Source of the DNA: Phoronis australis
Taxonomy: Eukaryota; Phoronida; Phoronidae
NCBI GenBank assembly: GCA_002633005.1
Contig: NMRA01000214.1
Coordinates: 23,336 to 87,335, forward strand
DNA: 64,000 nucleotides
Direction: 5' to 3'
The stretch's first letter is position 1. Every line of letters starts with the position of its first letter. Below, piece after piece: positions 24,939 through 38,087 of the stretch. A program made the translations under genes and the position numbers. Below the pieces are notes generated by a model. The model ran no database searches. It saw only the letters and a program-made list of their open reading frames with translations, and had not been told where the DNA came from.

Positions 24939-27900
24939 CTGCAACAAACAAAAATGAGTAAATCTGTCCTTGTTGTGAGGGCTTTGTGAGTGGTAAACTG
25001 TCCGCCAAATGCAATCTCAGGCAGCCTTTACCCTTACGAAACAAAATCCCGCATTACTGTACCCATAATGGACTGTGTCACTCGTAATGTAAATCACTCC
25101 TTGTTGATAAAGACACTGCTAAGCAAGCACCATCTAGTCTCTCGCTACTTCCTAGGTTGGATCTTGTGGTTTGAAGTACATTTCCTTAGGATTCTGATGC
25201 CGTCTCATGGGGGTAATGTATGAGTTTACTTAGGAACGTGTGGAAAAACCTGTACATTTACCCATATATCCACCAAACTTTAGAATTTGATTCAGCCAAT
25301 GTATACATTTTCTGAAAGCGGAAATTCTGTAGAAGTGGATTTTTGACCGATATGCCAATGGTTAGGTCACGTGATATTGCTTTGTTCGAAAAATTTAGCA
25401 AAAAGAATGGCACATTCATAGCAAAGCAACAGGATCACTAAAATGACCAAATTTCTTATGGTGTAAATGCTCAAAAATCTCAAAACGACTGCTACAGTTT
25501 TCCAAGTTTTCGTTTCGTTTTCGTTTTCGTTCTGTGCAAATTTAAAGCTGTTCCATAAACTTCAGGTAAGTCCTACATGTATATTTGGTAGTCCTTCATG
25601 CAAAAGTGGGGAATTTTAAAGCAATTTCTAGAAGAGTTTTGGAGACCGTGTAAAAAGCATAGTATCTAGAAGTATCATGTGAGTCAACCTAGCCATTTCT
25701 GAGAAACGATGTTCCGAATTTGGGCAAAATTGACCATTTTTCGATGGCGCTACAAAACCATCTGGTCAATCATACATTTACGTATCTGTTTACCCAGCTG
25801 CATTGCCTACAACGCAGTACAGGTCAGCCTGTCATATTTGAACTTATTGCTCCCAGGCTTAAGGCACGCCAGAACCAAGCGGCACAGAAATTTCATGTGT
25901 GCGACAACCATTTCTTAACGTCGGATAACGAAAGGGCATGCACTCAGAAATAATGAAGGCCGTTACTGAACATGCTCGAAACAAATGGCTGCTGTCATTC
26001 CTTTTACTGCTCCGTCGCTACTTGCAATGTCTTGAAGGAGTTAATATTCTTGTTACTGCAGACGCAATCGTTCATATTGCCTGTGTATATTAAGTATTGT
26101 TTCCTGTTGTACTCATTTTCAAGTACCCCCCAGATTGTGAACTTGTCACGTGGTACTGACATTTAAAAGCGTTTTACCCGCCAGTTCCATTCATTCGTAT
26201 TTCGTATTTCGTATCTGTGTGCAGTGTATGCATCTCATTGGTTTCGTCGTCGAGATTGCAGGGTTTTCATGATGTAAGTAGTGTTCTTTTGCTTATCGTT
26301 ATATTCTGGTTTGTGCAATGCATTCTCTCGTGTCCCGTGTAGTTTCAGTATTTTCGCTTTATTTACTTCGCCGTATTTCGTCCTTCGTGGTTCGTGTCGA
26401 GGGTTTGGGCGTTGTTCGCTGCGACCTTGATATTGCAATTCACAAACCAGTCTGTTTCTAGCTCATATTATTGTAATGGTTTAGCGTGACTTGGTGTCTA
26501 GTTTGCGTCGCGGTATCACGGCAGAATTGTGTATGAATTAGGTTCGTTTTTGTATATAGTATTTTCATATAAGATTCAGTTTATCTGATGTAGCCATTTC
26601 GTTACTTGTACATTTTCTTCGTTGATGTAAATAACGGTTTTGTATATATTGTCACTGCCTGTGCTTGTATTATATTTCGTAGTAGTGACTCAGGGTTTTG
26701 TTTATTTCAGTTTACGGGTTTGTCTATGTACTGACGGCACACGAATAAAAGAATTATGCTGTACGTAGAATCACCTGTGTTTCTCTCGATTGTTCGCTGA
26801 CACTGCGTCAGAACAATTCTATTAAAAGCGAATGAATAATTCGTGCGTCAGAGCTACCAATTAATTCCGTGTTCCGATTGTATTGGTATCAAATTCATGT
26901 CGGACACATATACTTCCCACTCCAAAGATTACGATTTACATATCTTCAGACCAGTTTTACAGTAATTCGTTTCAAGAAGCAGAGCACGGAGGACAGCAAG
27001 ACGTCGGGGTTCACTCACAGCGAAACATCTTCACTTATGGAACGTACATGTAAATGCCGGATTCAGTTTCGTAATTCAACACTCAAACGTCTGCTGCCAA
27101 TCACTACGATACTATAGTTAGCTCGGAACGTAATAGCGAAACATTGGTTTTACTCTAGCGCAATTTTGCGAGGTCTCGTGCGTTTTTTTTCGCAAGAAAC
27201 TAGGAGTACTGAACACACACCAAATAGAAACGTTTTGCAACGCAAGATACTTTCAAGAGACTAATCACCAATTTCCCTGAACAAGCCATTGCGATATCTC
27301 GCGAAGTCTCGTTAAATTGGCAAGAGACTAGCCTTATCGGATGATAAACCTGTAATGGCGATGTCAACAAATCCTTGTTTTGCCACACGTTAATGTCTCA
27401 GTGACGTCCGACTTGAGTGATAAACGCAGGGTTAAACTCTAAATTCATTCTCTGCGTGACAATTAGAGTTTTATTGTTCTTTGTGTGTGGTATCCCCCTA
27501 GAGTTGTTGTGAGACTCGCCAAAAAGGAAAGTCACGCTTGTCCGTTTAGCAGGCTCTGTAAGGAGTTTCAAATTTGCTCCAAATTTTTTTTTGGGATATC
27601 AAGGGTTACAGAGTAGTGTTTTGTTTCAGAAAACGCAATGAGAAAATCGTATTTAATACCTGTTAATATCCCAAACCGTCTGTGATATTCTTTTAAGGCA
27701 TGCTGGTCCTGAAGCGCGATCTGTTGATGCAGGGCACTAGTGCGAGTGATTAGGAGCTTCGTAAGAATACACAATGGACTCTCCCGAAGTTTTGGTATTA
27801 TAACTAGAAACTCACTCTACGAGACAGTGCCTGTTTCAGTGACTCAAATCAGAAGCCGATAGGTCATGTCAACAGAGCCTGACAACAGCCTATCAGTGCT

Positions 27901-27973
27901 TTTCAATCACTATTTTGCGAGAAAAAAATCAATAAAATTGTCAATTTTTCGATAAATTAAAACTAATACGTAC
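24939..27973. other. Intron, no gene seen
   Basis: About 3 kb between Ig exons. Short simple motifs (repeated cgtttt near 25.5 kb and cgtattt near 26.2 kb) are visible, but no transposon domain or exon. A retroelement-like stretch from about 26.2 to 26.8 kb is possible but has no domain support. Confidence 0.45.
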
Positions 27974-28288
27974 ATGCTACATTGATTTTCAACTCCGAAA
28001 ACACGCGCCGTACTCCAGGTACTATATTTTGTGCGTGACACCTGACCAATTTCCCATTGTCAGTTCGACTGGCATTGAACATAAATGAAGAGGTCCAAGT
28101 GTAGCTTTCGCCTCCTGGTTGGGAATTTGCCTCCACGTGATCTTCATATGCACTGGCCCATGTCAGGTCCTGCTCCCAAAAAATCGACGCGTTAGGGTAT
28201 ACGTGATCTGTAGAACATGACATCTGCACGACATCCCCAACTAACGCGTATTCAATGGAAGACGACAGCGTAGTTTTGTCTGGACCAA
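27974..28288 (-). CDS. Ig-like domain exon
   Basis: A 315-bp, phase 1-1 exon with acceptor TTTTCCAG and donor T|GTACGT. It starts (V/F)-G-P. The first Cys sits in MSCSTDHVYPNASIFW, so this copy keeps the C-x-T-D-x-V-x-P...W signature shared with the A/B array, and the second Cys in LVRCHAQN. Sequons include NAS and NAS in the later strand region. It ends INVA before the donor, like type A exons. Confidence 0.82.
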
Positions 28289-29412
28289 CTGGAAAATGAG
28301 CACATTGACAAACAAAAGAAAAAATGGAATACTCGACGCTCAGCATGATGACAACTCTTCAAATTCAAACTTGCGAAATTTCTAGGTCGCCAAATGGGAA
28401 AAGAGGTCTTCAAAACAAAAACACTGAAGCACATATGCTGGTGTAGGAAAGTCCTGGACTCCACAAAAGACTCTTAATTGATAGCACTCGGAAAGACATT
28501 ACGCATGGGTACCTGAATAAACGATCCGAACAAAGGGCCGGGATATTTGAGATCGGCTGTGTGACCTTTTTCTCGTGTGTTCGCTAACGACTGATTTTCC
28601 CAATATTTAGCGCAGGGTCGCCTCTAACATTAGGACAAAGCAGAGGACCGGAAACGTTGTTTGTGCATGTCTCCGTTTTTTACCGTAAACCCCCGATTCC
28701 TGTCCCTATACTTCTTGCACTTGTTTGAGCGCGTGTTGTTTCGTGGGAACTTTGTGGTGTCTAGGAATTTTTATTAGGTCTCCAAGTAAAATCTGATCTC
28801 GCATTGGCGTCCTGAAGGTTGCCAAATCGAACCCTGCATACTCTAATTTGTCGGCTAGCGTAAATCTGAAGTAAGTCAAGTGGGTCACGTTTTTTCTCTG
28901 AACATTAGGAAGTTCCAAACTATATCAATTTGTCTGTCATGGACAACAAACCTAGACATTTAAGCTCTTTGATTACGCGACCACTGCAATTCATTGGCTG
29001 ACGGTACACAGTTTAACCTCATTTGGCAAGTCTATTCATTTACAAAAGGCGTTACAGCCGACCTAAACAGTTGTGCCTATTGTGGTATGCAGAACTTTCT
29101 ATAGCAACTTCCCAAAATACGCAGCGTCCTGTCTCGTTCTATCTTCAATATATGCGTCAGTAATGGCAGGCTTTCTTGTCCCACTACTGCCTTGGTAATT
29201 TCTATTTTCTATAAAAAGTGCCCGTCTATCTAATTCCAAAACTGTTTTACTGTCGTAGGTCAGATATTAAAAATTGAAATAGTGAAAGGCGCACGCACAA
29301 CAAATCCTTTTTCAATTGCACGCGGCCCTACGCTACCAATGGTCGAAAGGATATTTCTATTCTTCAGAGGAATAGAGTTTCAGAACTCGGAATAATTGAT
29401 AGATGCACTTAC

Positions 29413-29754
29413 ATTTTACAATTATTTCAACTTCGTCTCGAGCGGTGAACTGGTTGACGGCAGCATTGGTTGCTATGCACACCAGACGACTTGAGTGAAA
29501 TCTCCTGTCGGCCCGAAAAGCAATTTTTTTGCTACATACAAGAAATCTAGATGCCAAGATACAAACTGTGGGTGCTATGTCGTAACTGAGACGACTTTTG
29601 GTGATATCATTCACACGCCATGTGACATTTGCCGATGGGTGAACTTCAGTTGTTTGGCAGTCAATTTCCACTTTTTGATTTTCGAAGACAGAGTGTTGCG
29701 TTTTCAAAACATCGCTGGTCACTTTGTCGACAAACGTGACGCCCTTTGGGCCAT
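29413..29754 (-). CDS. Ig-like domain exon
   Basis: A 342-bp, phase 1-1 exon with acceptor TGTTTCAG and donor T|GTAAGT. It starts D-G-P-K-G. The core is IDCQTTEVHPSANVTW with the second Cys in RLVCIATN. Two extra Cys (TVC and LVC) lie in the middle of the domain and may form an additional disulfide. It ends with a run of Ile/Val before the junction Tyr. Confidence 0.82.
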
Positions 29755-30237
29755 CTGAAACAATCAGAATGGCCTGTACTTGCAAAAGACAAGTTTCGAC
29801 AGGTGGATAGTACTCGTACTATTTAAAAAGTTTTCTTGACTGCATGTGCACAATAATACCAAGGACTTCCGAGATTGCGAGTACATCTCAGTCGCTTAGA
29901 CAGTGCATAGAATAATAGGTTCAAACCGCTAGGTGGTTAAATATTTTGGAATTATTCTTGAAGTTTGTGGCTTTAAATTACCAATGCGTCTTCAATCAGC
30001 AGTTTTTGAAGTAAAACACTTTTCAATTTTACCACTTTTCTGCTATAAAACTCGTCGAATTTACTCAGATTAGACAAGGCCGATGTGTTTGGTAAGAATT
30101 AGCATTGATCAGTTGCAAAAGAATGAAGCTACAGTACTGCTATGCAGTACGATCCCACGTGATATGTGGGTGTAAGTAGGATCCCTTAACACCAAATGGA
30201 ACTTAAAATAATAATGAAGAAGACACTAGAAACGCAC

Positions 30238-30558
30238 AAAAAGACGTCACTTGAATTTTCACATCCGTGCGAGTGGTGATCTTTGTGAAATCGTTTGTTG
30301 CTTGGCAACGAATACCCAAATCCTGGTGGTCCACTGCCGGCACAAATGTGAATGTTCTTGTGAAGACAAACGTTCTTTCTCGTATTTCACGGCGTTCAGT
30401 TCTTCTCTGCGACCCCGAAATGGAAGTTACCCACTGAAGTGATGCGTTTGGAAACACTTCATCTGTGGTGCATTGGAGTGTCAACGGTTGATTGAGTGGT
30501 GTTAGTATTCTCCCGTGAATGGAAGCTGTCCCAGTTATGTCGACTTTAGTCGGACCAT
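30238..30558 (-). CDS. Ig-like domain exon following the A/B array
   Basis: A 321-bp, phase 1-1 exon. The acceptor is TTTTTAAG and the donor T|GTGCGT, the weakest donor in the set; I chose it because it alone preserves phase 1 and a length divisible by three. The start D-G-P-T-K-V and the core LQCTTDEVFPNASLQW are closest to type A. The second Cys is in GIRCQATN. A run of Arg (RRTERREIRER) in the middle is unlike its neighbours. Confidence 0.75.
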
Positions 30559-30943
30559 CTTAAAAACACAGGTCAAGCCGTATATTTATTCAGTGTGGAT
30601 TGGTAAGGGTGCCATGCATATTGTGCAGTACACTTTATTTTATATCAAGAAGTAAATCGGCTGAACTGTTCCGTTGACCTGAAAAGGAAAAGGTTCATAA
30701 AAACTGGATAATCAACTTAAACCATGACGTGTGTAACTCTTTTCATTCATTCTTCCTCTGGTTGTACACAATGCACGTGTATATTTCTGATACGACAGAA
30801 TCACTGTCAAGTCGCTTTGACTTTTGAAAACGTAATGGAAATATGTCAAGAAATGCGACTCATTAAACAGTTTCACCAAATGAACTTACATCTCAAATCC
30901 TCCCTATTAATATACATCGCAGTGCCCACAAGCCAAAACTCAC

Positions 30944-31279
30944 ATGCTACATTCACGTGAAATTGTCTCGTAACCGTGTAGTTAGTTGCGCTGGCCACTG
31001 CGGAACATTTTAATCTTGCTAAGTTCAAACTTCTTTCAGCAGTGAAGGTAAGATTTCTCTTGTATGCAAAGCCGCCATTGACACCTTTGGTCACTTCGAC
31101 TTTCGGCGAAACACCAGTTAAAGGCCAATCCCACCTTAACGTTGCGTTAGGATATACATTGTCGGTTCTGCATTGTATGGTGTAGGTTAAATTCTCCAAG
31201 GTGGAAAAAGTGTTGTCAATGTCGTCGAAAGAGCCAGGCTGCTCACTTAGGTCAGAGATATACACCGCTGTAGGTCCAT
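30944..31279 (-). CDS. Type A Ig exon, last in the array
   Basis: A 336-bp, phase 1-1 exon (112 codons counting the split one), acceptor ATTGCAG, donor T|GTGAGT. It has the type A layout: D-G-P start, Cys 37, W-x-W at 50-52 and Cys 92. It differs from the consensus by ENLT for ENVT, LARLKC in place of AIAKC, and a Tyr in NYT. Sequons include NLT, NAT and NYT. The B exon that should precede it is broken, so the nearest intact upstream exon is the A exon at 34,077-34,412. Confidence 0.88.
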
Positions 31280-31743
31280 CTGCAATACCGACACGAGAAG
31301 TCAGTTCTCAACATAGACAAACACTTCACGGGCAGTAATTAAGTTGCACGCCATTGCTGCATGCAGATGTGATTGGAGAGATTTGTGCGATTAGTTCTTC
31401 TTTTCAGTGATGCAGAATGATCAATTTTCAACAGTCCATCAAGCATGTGGCGCCAACCACTGTCTTCAAAATGGTGAATGAATCTTGGTTTGCCGTATGT
31501 GTTTTAGTGTCCATGCCTTGAGCGAAAATCCTATTGTTGCAACTCTTAAAAATGGTGCATATACGCTTCGTCCTTCACTTGTGTTGCTCATAGAAATATC
31601 CTATCAGTGTAAGAAGTGTTGTGACGGTGAACTTATTGTGATGAAAGGTGTATCTCGATCTTCGTTTTTAAGACAGATAAACAAGACGAGGTGCAATTTA
31701 AATCTTGTACAATCTAAAAAATCAGACATATTTCAATAGTTAG

Positions 31744-32333
31744 AAACAACATTGAGCTTCACGAAACGCTGAATACACGTTGAGCTTTTCGGTGGACAAC
31801 GAATAGCGGAATACACAACAGTAACTTGGTTCCACAACAGAGTGACGTCAATCTATGTGCTTAGTTGAAACCTTCCATTGACGTTTAATATGCGACTTAT
31901 TGCACCATGTGGCCATATTAAAGTAGGGATTTACGCTATCCGTTTCGCAAGTCAATGTTAGTGACAACTGCCTCGGGAAACTAGGGTGCAAGCTCGTCGC
32001 ATGGATATGGGTAGATAGGTGTATCTATCGTTCACTTTGTTTTTCTTTCTTATAATAAAGATAATGGTAAGCATTTATCGGTAACCGGCTGATGAGCGCC
32101 GAAGGTACGATATCCGTGGGACCTCTATTGTTACACAGACGCAGCAAAGGAAAACATTGGTAGCGTATCATAGGCAATAATCCTTACGCCCGTCGCATGG
32201 ATGTCGTAAGTTATATATATCTTGCGAAATCCATACGACATCATTTGGCATGACTATTCGTGAGAACGTTGTGTGCTGTTTCTGTGACTATCCAGCGTGG
32301 TGTTTTCATTGTCAGTGTTCTTGGACCGTCGAT
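31744..32333 (-). pseudogene. Broken type B Ig exon interrupted by an insertion
   Basis: Both halves of a type B exon are recognisable: its 3' half at about 31,744-31,965 and its 5' half at about 32,255-32,333. A segment of about 285 bp separates them. The donor position has lost its GT, and a 4-base insertion next to the acceptor shifts the frame. The exon cannot contribute to the protein, but because neighbouring exons are phase 1 it can be skipped without harm. Confidence 0.85.
31966..32250. mobile_element. Short insertion inside the broken type B exon
   Basis: Comparison with intact B exons gives the empty site: gtgac or gtgat followed by gtattcgtgag. Here about 285 bp separate gtgac (ending 31,965) from tgactattcgtg (from 32,251), so TGAC may be a 4-bp target duplication. 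The insert has a 9-bp inverted repeat (GATGTCGTA/TACGACATC) near its right end. Its family is unknown and it has no coding capacity. Confidence 0.6.
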
Positions 32334-34076
32334 CTGTAACTCCCATAAAAGTCACATGGGAGTCTTCGTAGTAGCACATTCAAGCAAAATTAAACTAACA
32401 CGGAATTGTCGATTTTATCTCAGACTACATGGCTTTGACAGCAATGTTCAAAAGTGCAACGGTCGACATCTTATACCTCCAAAATTCAAGCTCCCAAAAG
32501 ACAGATCTCGCAAACCCTACTCCATACAGTGCTCGTGCAAACCTGTACAGGTATTCTATTAGGCCAAAATCTAGTATGTGTTTTTTTTTTGCCTTTGCCG
32601 TAATTGCCTCCAAAGATTCCAACCACGTGTAACTCGGTAACTTTGTTCAGCTTTTACCATTCACTTTTACACAATTAAGAAAATAAATTGTGGTTAGAGT
32701 TTAATTCTAATAAAAGCAGATGATTGTATTGACATCTTAAGGCGATCTCAAACCTTCATTATTTAGTGACCTCCATTTTAACTCGTATATCAAAAGACTA
32801 AGCTTTGTCGACTAGTAAATGAGTATATTTTCTGTACTAAAATGGATCAGGAAATACAAAAATATGTTTTCTATTGATGTACCATCGTTGTTATTAAGTT
32901 AACACCATTTTAAGTCAAAATTTCTTAGAAACGTGCATTCATAGCAAAATAACCCCTCGGTCGATTTTAACGAAACCTTATTTAAATGAAAACTTCACCA
33001 GTTACCTCAAAATGCTGTTAGGAATTTTTATAAGTCTTTTCGTCAACATAAAGTTATCTATTTCAGCATTCACTCACAATGTAAACTGAATTTGAAGTGC
33101 CTAATTAACCTAATTATCATTAAAGCGTACCGTCCCCAGCCAAGTGGTTGGATCATCTGTTACTGTAGGTCATCTGTTCATTGCTATACATACATGTATA
33201 GCACATCACGTGATGGGAGACTGATACGAAACCAAGTAAGACAAGGATTACAGAAATCGAGTAAGTGGTTAAAACACGTCGTTAGCATGAAATCAAACAG
33301 CGAAATGTTAAATTATTTAATGAATTGAGGGATTCGGGTGAAGTTTATCTGTTTTTACAACTTGTTGTGTTCATGACCACAGAGATGTGAGGCGACTCGC
33401 AGACGCAAAAACCCCCTCAGCTCAGGATCAAAACTACGTTTTGTCTTTGTTTTCTCCGGCACCGTTCTATCATACGTACACTTTGTTGACTCATTATTAT
33501 GGCGATTCGGTTAATGAAAGAACTGAAGGTACATAAGAAGTTGCTCTGTTCTGGCGGGAGATTTGATTTGAGTGCCTGCCCTGTAACTGTTTATCTCTGA
33601 TACGTAGTACACAAATATGCACGCAGTTGGGCAGTTCCAAGGTGGTTCAGCTAAATCTTTTTTTCTCGATATACGATGTATATTTTGTAATTGAAGTTCT
33701 TCGAGAATTAAGAAAAAGTTTTCTGCTAGACAAATGTGAAATGTTATAAGAATGGCTATTTTTGCGAATAAGGTTTGAGATGTCCTTGATACCAAAATGG
33801 TTTATTACCACGATGCACGAGCTATTTAAACTGTGCGTGGGGATACACAATACACAAGCATATCTGTAGCATGAGATAATCACTTTTAAATGTGTGGTTA
33901 CCTCTTGATTAATGTAGGGCCTAATGAAAATGTGTTAAGAAATGCGACTCGTCATCCACTTCCATGCAATAAGCTCACACCCCAGTCTCCATGCCGCAAT
34001 TTGCTTTACCCCTTCTCAAATTCTCCAAGAACACTTACGATAATATACATCTTAGTGCCCAGTACGAAATACTCAC
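32334..34076. other. Intron, no gene seen
   Basis: About 1.7 kb between an A exon and the broken B exon. It contains intron sequence shared with other array units and no further exon. Confidence 0.5.
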
Positions 34077-34412
34077 ATGCTACATTCACGTGAACTTGTC
34101 TCGTAACAGTGACGTTAGTTAGGCTGGCCACTGCAGAACATTTTGCTATAGCTAAGTTCATACTTCTTCCAGCAGTGAACGTAAGATTTCTCTTGTAAGC
34201 AAAGCCACCATTGACACCGTTGGTGACTTCAACTTTTGACAAAACACAAGTCATAGGCCAATTCCACGTTAAAGTAGCGTTAGGATATACACTGTCGGTA
34301 GTGCATTGTATGGTGTATGTTACATTCTCCACGGTTGAAAAAGTGTTGTCAGTGTCCTTGAAAGAGCCAGGCTGATCTTTTAGGTCGGAGATGTACAGCG
34401 CTGTAGGCCCAA
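34077..34412 (-). CDS. Type A Ig exon
   Basis: A 336-bp, phase 1-1 exon with acceptor CATTGCAG and donor T|GTGAGT. It begins TT instead of AT, so the junction codon is TTT (Phe) and the join reads F-G-P. It keeps Cys 37, Trp 50/52 and Cys 92, and has an extra Cys (PMTCVLSK) in the mid-domain. Sequons: NVT, NAT, NLT and NVT. Its N-terminal strand (SDLKDQPGSF) is closest to that of the A exon at 30,944. Confidence 0.88.
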
Positions 34413-34896
34413 CTGCAATGACGGGAATAGAAGTCAGTTCTCAACATGGCAAACAGGGCTGTATTTTAACTGGAAGCCGTTGCTTAGGTCTTTAATGGAT
34501 TGTGAGATTTGATTTGTTGAGGTGTGATTTTTATAGTTTGTTCTTTCTTTCAGCCTGTGATGCAGAATGCTCGATTTCCAACAGTCCATCAAACGTGTGG
34601 AACCCACCGCTATCTGCAAAGTGGTGAATGACACCTGAATTGTCGTGTATGTGTCAATGTCTATATCTTGAGCGACAGTGGCATTGTTGCGACTTTTGAA
34701 AACGGGGCTTATAGGCCTCGTACTTGACTTCCCAGTTATTAACGAAATAGAATCCTATCACGATAAGGAATATTGTGATAGCAAATAGGTGAAAATGAAA
34801 CCCAAAACTCGTTGTTCGTTTTTTAGAGAACCAAACAAGGCAAAATGCAGCTTTAAGTCATAGATAAGTCATGGATACGTGTATTTCAATACTTAC

Positions 34897-35199
34897 AAAG
34901 AACATTGAGTTTCACAAAACGCTGAATCCACATTGAGCCTCTGGGTGGTGAACGAATAGCGCGACACACAACAATAACTTGGTTCCACAAAGGAATGACG
35001 GTAATTGATGAATTCAGTTGAAACCTTCCTTTGACGTTCAATATGTGACTTGTTGTACCATGTGACCACGTCATGTTAACGTATGGATTCACACTATCCG
35101 TTTCACAAGTCAATGCAAGTAGCGTATTCGTGAGAACGTTGTGTGCTCTTTCTGTGATAACCCGGAGTGGTGTTTTTATTGTCAATGTTTTTGGACCGT
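34897..35199 (-). CDS. Type B Ig exon
   Basis: A 303-bp, phase 1-1 exon (101 codons), acceptor ATTACAG, donor T|GTAAGT. It shows the type B layout: D-G-P start, Cys 32, NMTW ending at Trp 45, Cys 79 and an RSPP turn after it. A Ser-to-Leu change removes the NTS sequon found in other B copies (NTLL). Remaining sequons are NMT and NSS. The ITVIPLW and QVIVVC stretches differ from the other B exons. Confidence 0.88.
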
Positions 35200-35873
35200 C
35201 TGTAATTTCCATAGAAATCAAATAAGTGTTTTCATGAAAGCATATACCAGCAAAACGAAAATGCGACGGGATCTGGCTTTGACAGAAATATTCAAAGGTG
35301 CAAAGTCCACAATGGAGACCTCAAAAATTCAAGCCTCCAAAGGACAGGCATCCCAAACCGAACTAACTCCAGTGCTCCCTCTAGAGTTCAAATGTACTTT
35401 ATTGAGCCAAAAACATAGTTATCGGGTGTCTTATTTTGTGCCAACAATTCTCAACCACATGTAACTCTACTCAACTTTCCCCATTTATTTTACACAATGT
35501 TAATAATCACTTAAGAAAGCAAACTGTAGTTAGGGTGATATTCCATTATAAGCATCAGATTCTACTGACATTTTGATAGCAAAACGGTTCATTAAAGCAA
35601 GATAAACAGGTTTATGACATACGCCACTAGCATTTTAGACTGTCTGGGTGTACACAATACACATACATATATGAAGCGCGCGGGAATCATTTTCAAGGGT
35701 TCTCGTTTCATTAGATCTTAATTAATGCAATGAAAATATGCCAGAAAATTCGACCCAGAATCTAAGTTCACCAAAGACGCTCACAATCCAGTCTCCACGC
35801 AAACGTTTATTTGGGCTAAAAGTCTCAGTGCTCACTAGCCACCAAAGCTCGTTCCAATGTTATCAACACTTAC

Positions 35874-36209
35874 ATGCTACAGTTACTTGAAATTGTCGTG
35901 TAACCGTGGAATTAGTTGCGCTGGCCACTGCGAAACATTTTGCAATGGCTAAGTTGATACTTTTTCCAGCAGTGAAGGTGAGATTTCTCTTGTAGACAAA
36001 CCCGCTGTTGGCGCTTTTGGTCACTTCTACCATCGACAAACAGCCGGTCACAGGCCAAATCCAGCTTAGAGAAACGTTGGGATAGACACTGTCGGTTGCG
36101 CATTGAATGGTATAGGTTACATTCTCCACGGTTGAGAACGAGCTATTCGTGTCGTCGAAAGAGCCACGCTGCTCGCTTAAGTCAGAGATGTACAGTGTTG
36201 TAGGTCCAT
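35874..36209 (-). CDS. Type A Ig exon
   Basis: A 336-bp, phase 1-1 exon with acceptor ATTCCAG and donor T|GTAAGT; the other A exons with known donors mostly use GTGAGT. Its core reads CATDSVYPNVSLSWIW, with Cys at 37 and 92, and it has one extra Cys (VTGCLS) shared with the exon at 37,752. Intron sequence just after its donor is almost identical to that after the A exon at 52,366, a sign of exchange between distant copies. Confidence 0.88.
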
Positions 36210-36734
36210 CTGGAATATCAAGATTGCAAGTCGTTTTTAAATATTAGGAGTCAATTCTTACGCTCTGTCACTAAATCATCGATGGGCATATTTGACATTT
36301 TTATACCACATTGAGATTTGAGCCATTGAGTTAGAAAGAAAAAATTTCGGGTACCTTTTATATTACAAACTGTTGGTTGCTTTTCATGCTCACGTTCAGT
36401 GGCAATTGATTGATTTCACTACATATCTGGCGCGCCTCGCTATTTGCCAAATGGTGAAGGACCGGCACATGAATTGTGCTGGCGTGTATCGTTCACTTTG
36501 TAAGCCTTGTACGATAACGTCAAATTCCAATTTTCAAAGTGGCACTTATACGCATTCCTTTTCCTTGTCTCTTAAATTGATAAAATAAGTAGAATTCTAT
36601 CACGGCATCGAATATTTTGAGGTTGATTTAGTGAGATTAAAAGGTATAACTTGGGTTATGTTTCCCGACAGGTGATCAAGAAGCTTTCAAAATTTGCTCC
36701 TAAACATGTCCAGTAGAGATATTATAACACTTAC

Positions 36735-37037
36735 ACAGAACATTGAGTTTCACAGCACGCTGAATCCACGTTGAGCCTGTCGGTGGAGAACGAATAGCGC
36801 GACACACAACAGTAACTTGGTTCCACATCGGAGTGACGTCAATCGATGAGTTAAGTTGAAACCTTCCATTCAGGTTCAATATATGACTTATTGCCCCATG
36901 TGACCACGTCATGTTAACGTTAGGATTCACACTATTCGTTTCACAAGTCAATGCAAGTGATGTATTCGTGAGAACGTTGTGTGCTGTTTCTGTGATAACC
37001 CTGCCTGATGTTTTTATTGTCAATGTTTTTGGACCAT
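36735..37037 (-). CDS. Type B Ig exon
   Basis: A 303-bp, phase 1-1 exon, acceptor ATTACAG, donor T|GTAAGT. Conserved features are Cys 32, Trp 45 (NMTW) and Cys 79. Its variations from the other B copies are TNSVNPNV for TDSVNPYV, HILNLNG, and RAVK for RFVK near the end. Sequons NTS, NMT and NSS are kept. Confidence 0.9.
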
Positions 37038-37751
37038 CTGTAATTTCCATAAATGTCATACGGGAGTCTTCTTGTCAGCACATTCAAGCAAAAATTAACT
37101 GGGATGGTATTGCCATGGCATTGATTGACCCACATGTTCAAGTGCAAACTTCGACAGCGAGGGCCTCCAAAGCTCAAGCCACAAAAGGACACGCCTTGGA
37201 AACCCAACAACCGTCAGTGATCGGGCTCATCTTTACAGGTACTCTATTGGCCCAAAAACCTTGTTATTGGGTGTGATATATCGTGCCTTTGTCGTCGTTG
37301 CCTTTAGTGATTCACAAGGACGTGTAATTAAGTAAATCTGTTACCATTGGCTTTTACAAAGGACTGATAAACAATGAAAGTGAAACTCTGGTTAAAGACC
37401 AAAGCTTCAGAATGACAGCTTAATTGCAAAACGGTTCATAAATGCAGGATAAACAAGTCTATAACGTGCTTCACGAGCTATTCAGACTGTCCAAGAGTGT
37501 ACACCATTCACATGCATATACGTAGCGCGAGTGAAGCTTTTTCAACTGTTCTTGTTTTACTAAATCTTAATTAGCGCAAGGACAATATACCGCAAAATGT
37601 CACCCAGAATCCTGTTTCGTCAAAAACTCTTAAAATCTAATAGCCTCGTCGAAATTTATTGGGGCTTAGATTAGTTCCAAAATTCCTTAATAATGTAACA
37701 TCTCAGTGCTCACTAGCCACCAAAGCTCGTTCCAGTGTTACCAACACTCAC

Positions 37752-38087
37752 ATGCTACATTTACGTAAAATTGCCGAGCAACCGTGGAATTAGTGGCGCT
37801 GTTTACTGCAAAACATTTTGCAATAGCTAAGTTGATACTTCTTCCAGCAGTGAAGGTAAGATTTCTCTTGTAAACAAACCCGCTGTTGGCGCCTTTGATC
37901 ACTTCTGCGTTCGACAAACAGCCAGTCACAGGCCAACTCCAGCTTAGAGTAGCGTTGGGATAGACACTATCGGTTGCGCATTGAATGGTATAGGTTACAT
38001 TTCCCACTGTTGAGAACGAGCTAACTGTGCCGTCGAAAAAGCCACGCTGCTCACTTAAGTCAGAGATATAAAGTGTTGTAGGTCCAT
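37752..38087 (-). CDS. Type A Ig exon
   Basis: A 336-bp, phase 1-1 exon, acceptor CATTACAG, donor T|GTGAGT. It has Cys 37, WSW at 50-52, an extra Cys (VTGCLS) and Cys 92. NSATNSTVARQFY near the end distinguishes it from the consensus. A G replaces E in the VENVT motif, but the sequon itself (NVT) is preserved. It is closest to the A exon at 35,874. Confidence 0.9.

Noticed and set aside
26190-26830. Possible solo LTR
   Set aside because: It contains an AATAAA-like signal and low-complexity starts, but I could not define matching ends, a target duplication or a second copy.
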